Notes under the pieces: model-generated
The model's input: the letters and a program-made list of their open reading frames with translations, nothing else
Told to the model about the DNA's origin: nothing
The model's database searches: none
From: Thalassoglobus sp. JC818
GTDB lineage: Bacteria > Planctomycetota > Planctomycetia > Planctomycetales > Planctomycetaceae
Assembly: GCF_040717535.1 (NCBI RefSeq)
Contig: NZ_JBFEFI010000002.1
Span: 372,001 to 436,000 of the forward strand
Length of the DNA stretch: 64,000 nucleotides
Reading direction: 5' to 3'
Shown: positions 56,794 through 64,000 of the stretch, piece by piece
Numbering within the stretch: the stretch's first letter is position 1
Layout of the letters: every line of letters begins with the position of its first letter
Translations under genes and position numbers: made by a program

Positions 56794-57255
56794 GTGACAC
56801 GCGTAGCGTCACAACTTCAGAAATATTCGGCAATTGCAGCATTTGCAATGTTGCTTGCTGTGCAATGGAGTCACTCCCCATTCCATCATCTTGCCGCATT
56901 TTCAGGGCATACAGCGTCTGAGGATTTGGCGTTGTGCCACTTCCATTCCTCGACGCACGTCCACGTTGGTCACAAGCATTCTCACTCCCACGGTGAGGAG
57001 CCTGAAAGTCAGGCGATCGATGATTGTCTCGGACACTCTCCAGCGGGCGAAGGCAAAAGTTCTGAAGACGGATCAGATCATTCTGAAGAGTGTGAACTCT
57101 GTGATGATCTCTCGAAATCGCTGGTGCATGTTGCACTGGTTGGCGAACTCGTCAGTTCTCCCGTCGTCGCCGAGCGTCTAGTCGCGTTCGACAGCGACTA
57201 CGATTGCCCAATTCACCACTCGCGTTTTGCTCGCGGACCTCCTTGCTTGGCTTGA
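56794..57255 (+). CDS. His-rich exported protein upstream of a DUF1559 gene
   Basis: A 153-residue exported protein with a signal-like helix (about residues 9-26, YSAIAAFAMLLAVQW). The mature part is rich in His: SHSPFHHL, CHFHSSTHVHVGHKHSHSH, and ends with an acidic stretch, a CELCD knuckle, and a tail IHHSRFARGPPCLA. The layout (signal, His loop, CxxC, C-terminal RxPP) resembles small copper- or zinc-related exported proteins such as DUF2946, but I cannot assign it. GGAG lies about 8 nt before GTG 56794; GTG 56785 is an alternative. It is 258 nt upstream of the DUF1559 gene. Confidence 0.7.
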   Translation: MTRVASQLQKYSAIAAFAMLLAVQWSHSPFHHLAAFSGHTASEDLALCHFHSSTHVHVGHKHSHSHGEEPESQAIDDCLGHSPAGEGKSSEDGSDHSEECELCDDLSKSLVHVALVGELVSSPVVAERLVAFDSDYDCPIHHSRFARGPPCLA

Positions 57256-57512
57256 GTCTCAAGTTTTCTTTCTTCCCAATGGCTCTCGGATGTTGAGGGT
57301 CTCGGGATCTCAGGTCCATTTCATTTCACGTAATGCTTCCTGCGCCCACACAGTCTCCAATCAGGTGGCTGAGTGCGCAACTTCGACATCGAGTATCGTT
57401 TGACGTTTTCAGATTGATCGAAACGACCTGTGAAGCAGACGCTCTTTGTGAGAGCGAAAACGGAAAATGGCTGAGTACTTCTATTGCTCAAGCTTCTTCA
57501 GGGAGATGATCC

Positions 57513-58415
57513 ATGCGCGCCCGTCGCGGTTTTACATTAATTGAATTGCTCGTCGTCATTGCCATCATTGCGATTCTCATCGCTCTCTTGTTGCCTGCTG
57601 TTCAACAAGCAAGAGAGGCTGCCCGCCGCTCTTCTTGCAAAAACAACATGAAGCAGATCGGTTTGGCTCTTCACAACTATCATGACGCTTTCGGAACCTT
57701 TCCTTCAGGCTGGATCGGCGTTGAAGACCGACGTCCAAATCCGGAAGGGGAAAGCGGGTTTGGCTGGGGGGCGATGCTGCTTCCTCAAATGGATCAAGGT
57801 CCGCTTTACAATCAATTCGACTTTGCACTCGCGCTGGATCGTAGTCCCAACCGGGAGCAGCTGAAGCAAATTCTGACCGTCTTCCAATGTCCAAGTGATC
57901 CCAAACCGAGCACCTTCCAACTCGAAGATCGTGATGGAACCTCTTTGGAAATGTCGACAGCGAACTATGTCGGCGTCTTTGGAACAACAGAACTCCACGG
58001 ATGCGAAAACACACCTGGAACCGCACCAGTGACATCTCAAGGTCAGTGCGTCAGCGACGGAGCCTTCTTCCACAACAGTGCAATTCGATTTCGAGACTTT
58101 ACGGATGGATCGAGTTCAACGCTGGTCGTTGGGGAGCGGACCACATTCGTTGACGACGCTACCGGCGAAAGCTTTTACGGCACTTGGTCCGGAGCTGCTC
58201 CGGAAGTTGAAGAAGCCTCAGCCCGCATTCTTGGTCATGCAGAGCATCCACCCAACGAAGCTGAGCATCCAGAAGATTTCGGAAGCTTTCATGCTGGAGG
58301 AGCCCAATTTGTTTTGGGGGATGGCCACGTTCAATTCATCAGTGAAAACATCGATGAGGGAGTTTTTCAGGCACTCGCCACCCGTTCCGGTGGAGAGATC
58401 GTCGGCGAATTCTAA
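57513..58415 (+). CDS. DUF1559 pseudopilin-like protein with His-rich insert
   Basis: A 300-residue DUF1559 protein. The N-terminus [20 protein letters not shown] is a prepilin-like leader (processing before FTLIE) with the following [14 protein letters not shown]. The C-terminal signature [19 protein letters not shown] is present. Before it lies a His/Glu-rich segment ([18 protein letters not shown]). The first 90 nt are closely similar to those of the paralogue at 32072. AGGGAGATGATCC precedes ATG 57513. A role in surface or pilus-like structures is assumed for the family; target unknown. Confidence 0.92.
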   Translation: MRARRGFTLIELLVVIAIIAILIALLLPAVQQAREAARRSSCKNNMKQIGLALHNYHDAFGTFPSGWIGVEDRRPNPEGESGFGWGAMLLPQMDQGPLYNQFDFALALDRSPNREQLKQILTVFQCPSDPKPSTFQLEDRDGTSLEMSTANYVGVFGTTELHGCENTPGTAPVTSQGQCVSDGAFFHNSAIRFRDFTDGSSSTLVVGERTTFVDDATGESFYGTWSGAAPEVEEASARILGHAEHPPNEAEHPEDFGSFHAGGAQFVLGDGHVQFISENIDEGVFQALATRSGGEIVGEF

Positions 58416-58720
58416 GCCTTCGCAGGTCTGATCAATCACTCAACAGGCCATGCTGTGAACGACTGAAGCGTTCTCAGGGGCCTGCCTATGGTGAGTCTTC
58501 AAACTCAGGCTCATCACAACCTCGTTAAAGTCGAACGATACATGACAGCCGTTTCGAAAGACATTGGGTCTTCGGAGCGGCTGTCGTTCGTTTGTAGACT
58601 CGACTTCGTGCAACGAATATGCTGTCCAACAGAAGTAGTTTTTGTTTCGTATGTCTTTGTAGAGAATCCGGAATCACAGACTGGGGTCGCAGAAATCCGG
58701 AAAACTCGGGAGAGTAATAG
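58416..58720. other. Gene-free stretch
   Basis: An open frame at 58488-58724 overlaps the next start by ATGA but has no clear protein-like character; it is not annotated. A short hairpin (GAACG/CGTTC near 58456) follows the DUF1559 gene without a T tract. Nothing else seen. Confidence 0.35.
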
Positions 58721-58921
58721 ATGACTGAGCAGAACGAACAACAGAGGCGGTACAAAGAGTTCATGGATCTGCTGCCACTGACGCTCAATCTGGCCGGATT
58801 GCCACCGAGTGAACCGGGAAAATACTACAATCAGGAACAAATCGAGACACGGCTATTTGCCGTCCGGCACGCCTACAAGGCAGCTCGCGGTCTCGTACGT
58901 GAGCTTGTGACGAAGTCGTAA
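58721..58921 (+). CDS. Small hypothetical protein
   Basis: A 66-residue acidic-start protein, mainly helical (MTEQNEQQRRYKEFMDLLPL, TRLFAVRHAYKAARGLVREL), with no membrane segment and a central Pro-rich turn (LPPSEPGKYYNQEQ). Composition is strongly protein-like and GGGAGAG lies upstream of the ATG. I do not recognise the family. Helical pattern suggests a small protein-binding module. Confidence 0.65.
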   Translation: MTEQNEQQRRYKEFMDLLPLTLNLAGLPPSEPGKYYNQEQIETRLFAVRHAYKAARGLVRELVTKS

Positions 58922-59134
58922 GCATCATCGAATTGTTAAGTCACGCAGCCACTCAACTGGCGGTGATCAACGTTTCGCAGAAATCGTGAGGGAGTTTCTC
59001 AAGAGATGAGTCAATGTTTTCGTAAGACTTCGCAGCGTCTTTGCATGCGGCGAATGTCTCCACATTTGAGACACTCCCACAGTTCGAATTGAGTTCCACT
59101 AGATGTCATAACATCCATTGAGGAGGGCGAGGAG

Positions 59135-59719
59135 ATGTGGTTCACAGAGAATGCCTGGCAACCCATGCTCCTGTTCGCAATCTTGGCGATGATTGCGGGG
59201 TTCGGTTGGTATCGGCGACTGCAGGCTCGATATCTCGTCCTCTGTTTCTGTTCTCTCGGCATGATGGGGGTTGCTTGGTTTGCTGACCAGGCAATCGTGA
59301 CTGAGCGGGAGAGAGTTCATGACGCGATTCTGGAAATCGCACATTCGTTCGCTGCCAAAGACTTCGACGGTGTGCATTCACGAATCTCACAGCGTTCGTT
59401 AGATCTTCAATCGCTTGCTGATTTGGCAATGAATTTCGCGACGCTCAAAGACATGCGTGTTACCGACATTCAGATTGACCTGAAGAGTGAAGAGACACGG
59501 GCGATTTCAAGGTTTCGAGTGAATGCGCTGATCACATCTGAACAGGGCTCTATTCGCAAGCCCACCTACCTTGAAGCACGCTGGCAAACAGAAGAAGGTC
59601 GGTGGAGAATGATCGATGTCAAAGCCCTGGATCCAATTACCGGTAATCTCGAAGCTGATATGATGAAACTTCGGCGAAACCATCTCACCGTCTCGGATGT
59701 GTCCCGGTGGAGATCGTAG
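59135..59719 (+). CDS. Membrane protein with NTF2-like domain
   Basis: A 194-residue protein with two membrane helices near the N-terminus (about 10-25 and 34-50) then a soluble domain of about 140 residues. The soluble part starts with a helix containing AHSFAAKDFDGVHSRIS and continues into strands, as in NTF2/SnoaL-like folds; a binding rather than enzymatic role is possible. A double purine-rich stretch, GAGGAGGGCGAGGAG, runs right up to ATG 59135. Followed by purN after about 60 nt. Confidence 0.7.
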   Translation: MWFTENAWQPMLLFAILAMIAGFGWYRRLQARYLVLCFCSLGMMGVAWFADQAIVTERERVHDAILEIAHSFAAKDFDGVHSRISQRSLDLQSLADLAMNFATLKDMRVTDIQIDLKSEETRAISRFRVNALITSEQGSIRKPTYLEARWQTEEGRWRMIDVKALDPITGNLEADMMKLRRNHLTVSDVSRWRS

Positions 59720-59782
59720 TCGGTCATCCAAATCAACATTCAAATTCAATTCACTTCGATCGTATTGATCGTCAAGGTTTTC

Positions 59783-60433
59783 ATGTCATCTTCTTCGGAA
59801 TCACGTCCTCCCATCAAATTGGTTGTCCTGCTTTCAGGTGGAGGGACAACGATGGTCAATCTCCAACAGAGTATTCAGGATGGAACTCTCAATGCACGCA
59901 TCGCTGCTGTCGTTGGGAGTCGATCATGCCTCGGAGTCGAGCGAGCGGAGGAACTTGGGCTCAAAGCCTGCGTCATCTCTCCCCGTCAGTTTTCAGGACC
60001 GGAAGAGTTCAGTGAATCCGTCTTCGAACTTGTTCGAGCACATCAGGCCGATCTGGTGGTCCTGGCTGGTTTCCTGAGTCGGTTGATCATCCCGGATGAT
60101 TATTCCGGACGAGTCATGAATGTTCATCCCAGCTTAATTCCTGCGTTTTGCGGGCAAGGTATGTATGGGCATCATGTCCACGAAGCAGTGATCGCGCGAG
60201 GCTGCAAAGTTTCGGGATGTACGGTTCATTTTTGCGATAATGAATACGATCACGGCCCGATTATTTTGCAGGAAGCTGTTCCCGTTCTGGACGATGATGA
60301 TGGCGACAGCCTGGCAGAACGAGTGGTCGCGGCGGAGCGAAGAATCTATCCGCAAGCGGTTCAGTTGTTTTCTGAAGGTCGGTTGAAAGTTCGAGGTCGA
60401 CGGGTCTCGATTGAAGAATCCATTGCCGATTGA
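59783..60433 (+). CDS. purN: Phosphoribosylglycinamide formyltransferase
   Basis: Transfers the formyl group of 10-formyl-THF to GAR in purine synthesis. 216 residues. Motifs: LVVLLSGGGTTMVNLQQ (phosphate binding), the catalytic Asn113 and His115 in VMNVHPSLIPAF, and Asp156 in DNEYDHGPI. In the substrate loop the usual GGxG is replaced by CGQGMYG. ATG 59783 fits the family; the frame is open from 59765. It ends 6 nt before the AOR-like gene, so both are one operon. Confidence 0.93.
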   Translation: MSSSSESRPPIKLVVLLSGGGTTMVNLQQSIQDGTLNARIAAVVGSRSCLGVERAEELGLKACVISPRQFSGPEEFSESVFELVRAHQADLVVLAGFLSRLIIPDDYSGRVMNVHPSLIPAFCGQGMYGHHVHEAVIARGCKVSGCTVHFCDNEYDHGPIILQEAVPVLDDDDGDSLAERVVAAERRIYPQAVQLFSEGRLKVRGRRVSIEESIAD

Positions 60434-60439
60434 GCAACC

Positions 60440-62239
60440 ATGAAGTTCGGTTACCACGGTCGCTACCTGCGGATCGACCTGTCATCGCGACAATCGCGAG
60501 CGGTGGAAATCGATCCCGAGCGACTGAATCGATTCATCGGAGGAGCTGGGCTAGGGACCGCACTCCTGCTGGAAGAGACTTCAGGCTGTTATGATGCATT
60601 GGGGCCTGAGGCTCCCTTGATCTTCGTGTTCAGTCCTCTGGTTGGGAGTCCGCTCACAACTTCGGCGAAGTTCTCTATCGTCGCCAAGAGTCCGCTGACT
60701 GAGCGGATCAATGATTCACTTTCGTCTTCCCACTTCGCCATCTCCGGCAAGCGGACCGGCTTTGACGCAATCTGTCTTGTTGGTGCCTGTTCAAGCCCGA
60801 CAGGACTCGTTATTCACAATGATGAGGTCATCCTTCAAGATGCCCAGGACCTGTGGGGACTGTCGAGTCAGCAGGCAAGTGATCGATTTCGTCGTCAAAT
60901 GGGATCTTCTTTCCGAATCGCTGCCATTGGTCCAGCTGGGGAGAATGGTGTTCACTACGCAACGATCTCCAATGAAGGACGTCATGCGGGGCGGGGCGGA
61001 CTCGGCGCAGTCATGGGATCGAAACGACTGAAGGCGATTGCAGTTTCAGGGGATCGACTGACCGAGTTCGCTGCGACGGAAGAGCTGATTGCCTACAGCA
61101 AGAATCTGTCGAAACGATCATTCGGTGAAGCGACCGCAAAGTATCGCGAATTGGGAACAGTCAGCAATCTCCTGACTTTCAACCGGTTGGGAACTTTGCC
61201 GACGCGGAATTTTCAGGAGTCTTCGTTTTCTGGTGTTCAAGCAATCGCTCCGGAATCACTCTCGAAGACTCGGACGCGTTCAAGTTGCGCAGCTTGCACG
61301 ATCGGCTGCGAACACATTTTCGCTCCTCAGAAGGATGGAAGTTCTCCTGTCCGGATGGAATACGAAAACCTCTACGCGCTCGGGCCGATGTGCGGAATCA
61401 ATGATCCGGAAGTCATTCTGGCTGCATCATCATTTTGCGATGAAGCTGGGATCGACACTGTGAGTGCCGGAGTTTGTATTGCTTTCGCCATGGAGTGTTC
61501 GGAACGTGGGCTGATCGAAGCAGGCGGACTCAGCTTTGGAGATGGCGAGAAACTTCTGGAACTTCTGCAGTCGATTGCTTCGCGTGATGCAGGACTTGGC
61601 GACTTGTTGTCGCAAGGGGTCCGGTCTGCCTCGCGGAAAATCGGTCAGGGTTCGGAGGAGTTCGCGATCCACGTGAAAGGGCTTGAGTTTCCTGGCTACG
61701 ATCCCCGGTCACTGCAGACAATGGCACTCGGCTTTGCGGTAGGAGCACGCGGAGCCGATCATAATAAGTCAGGAGCTTACCAGGCTGACTTTTCGCCGGG
61801 CGTCGATCGACTCAATCCCGGAATTCGGGCAGCACAAATGGCTATCGAAACAGAAGACGAAGCTTCGATCATGGACTCGCTGATTCTCTGCAAATTCCTG
61901 CGGGGAGTCTTTGAAGATCGTATGAGTTCCATGGCGACCATGCTCGAACTGGTGACAGGAGCAAACCTCAAAGCAGATGACTTGAAAGAACGTGCACAGG
62001 GAATTGTGACAGCGAAAAAGCTGTTCAATATTCGTCAAGGATGGACGGCCGCGGAAGACACACTACCGGACCGTTTTTTCAATTTGCCTGTTCAAGGAAC
62101 TCCGAGCGAGGGAGCTATCTTGAAGCGAGAGGCCCTCGCAGAACAGATTCAGGCTTACTACTCACTTCGAGAATGGTCATCAGAGGGAATTCCTACCGAT
62201 GACGCCCTGAAACGACATGACTTCCAATGGGCGACTTGA
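60440..62239 (+). CDS. Aldehyde:ferredoxin oxidoreductase family protein
   Basis: A 599-residue tungsten-type oxidoreductase. The N-domain (GYHGRYLRIDLSSRQS, FIGGAGLGTALLLEE) and cofactor-binding segment GGLGAVMGSKRLKAIAV match the AOR family. The four [4Fe-4S] ligands are Cys283, Cys286 and Cys290 in SSCAACTIGC and Cys484 in LILCKFLRG, a spacing similar to that of the Pyrococcus enzyme as I recall it. It should carry a bis-pterin tungsten or molybdenum centre and oxidise an aldehyde. It follows purN by 6 nt. MoaC, needed for the pterin, is about 1 kb away on the other strand. Confidence 0.9.
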   Translation: MKFGYHGRYLRIDLSSRQSRAVEIDPERLNRFIGGAGLGTALLLEETSGCYDALGPEAPLIFVFSPLVGSPLTTSAKFSIVAKSPLTERINDSLSSSHFAISGKRTGFDAICLVGACSSPTGLVIHNDEVILQDAQDLWGLSSQQASDRFRRQMGSSFRIAAIGPAGENGVHYATISNEGRHAGRGGLGAVMGSKRLKAIAVSGDRLTEFAATEELIAYSKNLSKRSFGEATAKYRELGTVSNLLTFNRLGTLPTRNFQESSFSGVQAIAPESLSKTRTRSSCAACTIGCEHIFAPQKDGSSPVRMEYENLYALGPMCGINDPEVILAASSFCDEAGIDTVSAGVCIAFAMECSERGLIEAGGLSFGDGEKLLELLQSIASRDAGLGDLLSQGVRSASRKIGQGSEEFAIHVKGLEFPGYDPRSLQTMALGFAVGARGADHNKSGAYQADFSPGVDRLNPGIRAAQMAIETEDEASIMDSLILCKFLRGVFEDRMSSMATMLELVTGANLKADDLKERAQGIVTAKKLFNIRQGWTAAEDTLPDRFFNLPVQGTPSEGAILKREALAEQIQAYYSLREWSSEGIPTDDALKRHDFQWAT

Positions 62240-62265
62240 ATCTGCTGCAAACTTAAATCAGCGCT

Positions 62266-63258
62266 CTAGCAGGCGCGATTGATGGACAACTCGGGTAATT
62301 GCAGCAGCAGTTCACGTGCTGGCGAATCCGGGATTCCCGAGATTTCAGCGCGAGCTTCTTCAGCGAGTTGATGTGCGAACTGCAAGGACTCGTCGATCAT
62401 GCCAGCCTGTCGGCTGAGTTGAGCAATCTCGAGACATGCTTTTTCGTTCCCTGCTTCAAGAAGTTCGATCATGCGAGTTCGATGACTGTCGCCTTCGCGG
62501 TTGAGCAGGCGAATGATCGGAAGAGTCAGCTTCCGTTGCATGAGATCGGTGCCGAGTGTTTTCCCAACGGCATTCTCTGCTCCGGTTAGATCGAGGACGT
62601 CGTCGGCGATTTGAAAAGCTTGTCCGAGCTTACGGCCGTATCGCTCGAGCCGGCCGATCTCTGATTCTTCGGCGCCTGCGAACTTCGCTCCCAAATGGCA
62701 AGCGACGGCACACAATTCAGCCGTTTTGCCATCGATGATGTCGAGATACTCTTCTTCGGTCAGCGACAGGTTGCCTCGATTGCGAATCTGTGTCAGTTCG
62801 CCCTCGCACACCCGATTCGTCGCGTGACCAATCAAGCGACACGCTTCGGCGCTGCCAGTTTGAGAAGCGAGATGAAACGCGTGGGTGAAGAGAAAATCCC
62901 CATAGAGCACACTCGTTTGATTGTTCCATCGAACATTGACGGTCGCGACGTGTCGTCTGACATCGGCACTATCAAGAACATCGTCGTGGACGAGTGTCGC
63001 TGTATGAATCATTTCAATCACAGCTGCGAGGATTTCGTGCTCGCGAGTAATGTTTCCACAGGCTTTCGCAGCGAGCAGGCACAAGACCGGTCGGAGACGT
63101 TTACCTCGGAACCGGTTGGTGTGTTGATAGATATCTCGAATGTAAGAGTTTCGAGATGCCAGTTCTGCGGCGTATGTCGCTTCCACAGCTTCCAACGCAT
63201 CGCCGATCAGGTTTTGCGTTTTCTGCAGGAGCTGTTGTGGACGATCAAGGTGCGGCAT
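62266..63258 (-). CDS. Polyprenyl diphosphate synthase
   Basis: A 330-residue trans-prenyl transferase. First Asp-rich motif LVHDDVLD (Asp92, Asp93, Asp96) and second QIADDVLDLTG; KTAELCAVAC lies between. The length and motif spacing fit long-chain (hepta/octaprenyl) synthases that make the quinone side chain, rather than farnesyl synthase. It follows moaC by 14 nt on the same strand and is convergent with the AOR-like gene. Confidence 0.92.
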   Translation of the reverse strand: MPHLDRPQQLLQKTQNLIGDALEAVEATYAAELASRNSYIRDIYQHTNRFRGKRLRPVLCLLAAKACGNITREHEILAAVIEMIHTATLVHDDVLDSADVRRHVATVNVRWNNQTSVLYGDFLFTHAFHLASQTGSAEACRLIGHATNRVCEGELTQIRNRGNLSLTEEEYLDIIDGKTAELCAVACHLGAKFAGAEESEIGRLERYGRKLGQAFQIADDVLDLTGAENAVGKTLGTDLMQRKLTLPIIRLLNREGDSHRTRMIELLEAGNEKACLEIAQLSRQAGMIDESLQFAHQLAEEARAEISGIPDSPARELLLQLPELSINRAC

Positions 63259-63272
63259 GAGGCCACTTTCGT

Positions 63273-63806
63273 TCAGGATTGCTTCGTTGTGTCTTCTTGA
63301 GTGACCGCAGTTGACGATTTTTCTTCACGCAGAAAATGCCCGCTTTTTCCGCCCTGTTTTTCGAGAAGACGAAGATTCGTAATGGTCATTCCCCGATCGA
63401 CGGATTTACACATGTCGTAGATCGTGAGCCCTGCGATTGAGGCAGCTGTGAGGGCTTCCATTTCGACTCCGGTCCGTGCATGAACGGAAACGGCAGTCTC
63501 GATTCGAATGCGATTTGGTTCCAGGACTTCGAAATGAACCTGAGCGGAGTCGAGGCCGAGAGCGTGACAGAGCGGGATGAGTTCCGGCGTTCGTTTCGTC
63601 GCCATGATCCCAGCCAGCCGAGCGATTTCGAAGACATCACCCTTCGCGATCTTGCGATCACAGATCAACTGCAGCGTGGAAGGGTTCATTTCCACGAACG
63701 CTTCCGCCCGTGCCATGCGGTCGGTTTCCGGTTTCTGACCAACGTCCACCATGCGGGCCTGACCAGCTTCATCGAAGTGAGTGAGGGGGGATTGGCTGTC
63801 GGTCAA
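63273..63806 (-). CDS. moaC: Cyclic pyranopterin monophosphate synthase
   Basis: Second enzyme of molybdopterin synthesis. 177 residues. It opens [20 protein letters not shown], then [38 protein letters not shown] and CKSVDRGM with the catalytic Lys and conserved acidic residues. The C-terminal tail is slightly extended. Moa genes are not clustered. It starts 22 nt after another minus-strand gene ends, so these may form one operon with the prenyl synthase. Confidence 0.95.
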   Translation of the reverse strand: MTDSQSPLTHFDEAGQARMVDVGQKPETDRMARAEAFVEMNPSTLQLICDRKIAKGDVFEIARLAGIMATKRTPELIPLCHALGLDSAQVHFEVLEPNRIRIETAVSVHARTGVEMEALTAASIAGLTIYDMCKSVDRGMTITNLRLLEKQGGKSGHFLREEKSSTAVTQEDTTKQS

Positions 63807-63827
63807 AGTGGTTCATCCTCGACAAAA

Positions 63828-64000
63828 TCAGTTTTCGTTGATCTTGCTTTCAGCTGTTGAATTCCGGGAGCGGTTGTTTGAATTCACATGGTAGATATTG
63901 AAGCTGTAGCCGACACGGCCAATAGGGCGTTCGCGTTGAAATTTCTGAAATCCAGAATCGAGTCGCTGCAATTCATGCAAGCTCAGAATGAGAGTTCCGG
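63828..64000 (-). CDS. C-terminal fragment of an unidentified gene
   Basis: On the minus strand a frame is open from the window edge (first full codon at 63998) to TGA at 63828. It encodes about 56 residues: GTLILSLHELQRLDSGFQKF then QRERPIGRVGYSFNIYHVNS and a polar tail. The composition is protein-like and it ends 22 nt before moaC, as expected for an operon. The gene's 5' end lies outside. I do not recognise the family. Confidence 0.5.
   Translation of the reverse strand, partial: GTLILSLHELQRLDSGFQKFQRERPIGRVGYSFNIYHVNSNNRSRNSTAESKINEN

Noticed and set aside
58488-58724. Open frame of 78 codons overlapping the start of the 66-residue protein by ATGA
   Set aside because: The overlap is suggestive of coupling, but the sequence lacks a recognisable pattern and has no good start signal; conservation would be needed.

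Overview
The window looks like a chromosomal segment of a planctomycete, probably a Planctomycetaceae relative of the Gimesia/Rubinisphaera/Thalassoglobus type. This is an inference from gene content: two DUF1559 pseudopilin-like proteins, a Tat-exported DUF1501 protein, a sugar isomerase/epimerase fused to DUF1080, a response regulator with a C-terminal zinc ribbon, several exported proteins known mainly from this phylum, and moderate GC. I see no phage, transposase, integrase, CRISPR array or rRNA operon. The one clear stable RNA is a tRNA-Gly.

Layout. 0-5 kb: end of serA, a radical SAM protein, fabH, an exported YbjN-like protein, a Nudix-like protein and trpC. 5-12 kb: trigger factor with a strong terminator, tRNA-Gly(GCC), an SDR lacking the usual catalytic Tyr, purD, response regulator, FHA protein and rsmD. 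12-16 kb: a patch of poorly characterised genes (zinc-ribbon protein, TerB-like protein, membrane protein with a possible frameshift, exported protein, beta-propeller). 16.8-19.3 kb: moxR-like ATPase, argC, and a possible 40-codon gene just upstream of argC. 19.3-26.8 kb: a cell-envelope block with a DUF11 lipoprotein, two homologous exported proteins, a LolA-like protein and a TolC-family lipoprotein.

27-35.4 kb: hydroxyproline epimerase overlapping an FAD oxidase, Ppx/GppA, a Cys-rich exported protein, DUF1559 pseudopilin, mreB and mreC. 35.4-39.2 kb: a small TM2-like protein and a large hybrid histidine kinase. The 3' ends of two convergent gene pairs here each carry a copy of the same 102-nt repeat. 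39-45.6 kb: ABC-F ATPase and two exported amidohydrolases holding three amidohydrolase modules, two with damaged metal-binding motifs. 45.8-50.2 kb: DUF1501 protein, ExeA-like ATPase with a membrane partner, and the isomerase-DUF1080 fusion. 50.5-56.3 kb: glutamate decarboxylase, a multi-pass membrane protein, ruvC, rlmB-like methyltransferase, map and a GT2 glycosyltransferase. 56.8-64 kb: a His-rich exported protein with a second DUF1559 protein, two small unknowns, purN, an aldehyde:ferredoxin oxidoreductase homologue, a polyprenyl synthase, moaC and the end of another gene.

The strongest candidate for an undescribed system is an arrangement seen twice. A short exported protein rich in metal-binding residues (Cys-rich at 31.6 kb, His-rich at 56.8 kb) lies directly upstream of a DUF1559 pseudopilin. 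Each pseudopilin carries its own Met/His- or His-rich insert just before its C-terminal conserved motif. Most start sites were chosen by family length, signal peptide position or a visible Shine-Dalgarno sequence. Many genes here lack a good one, so starts are less certain than stops.
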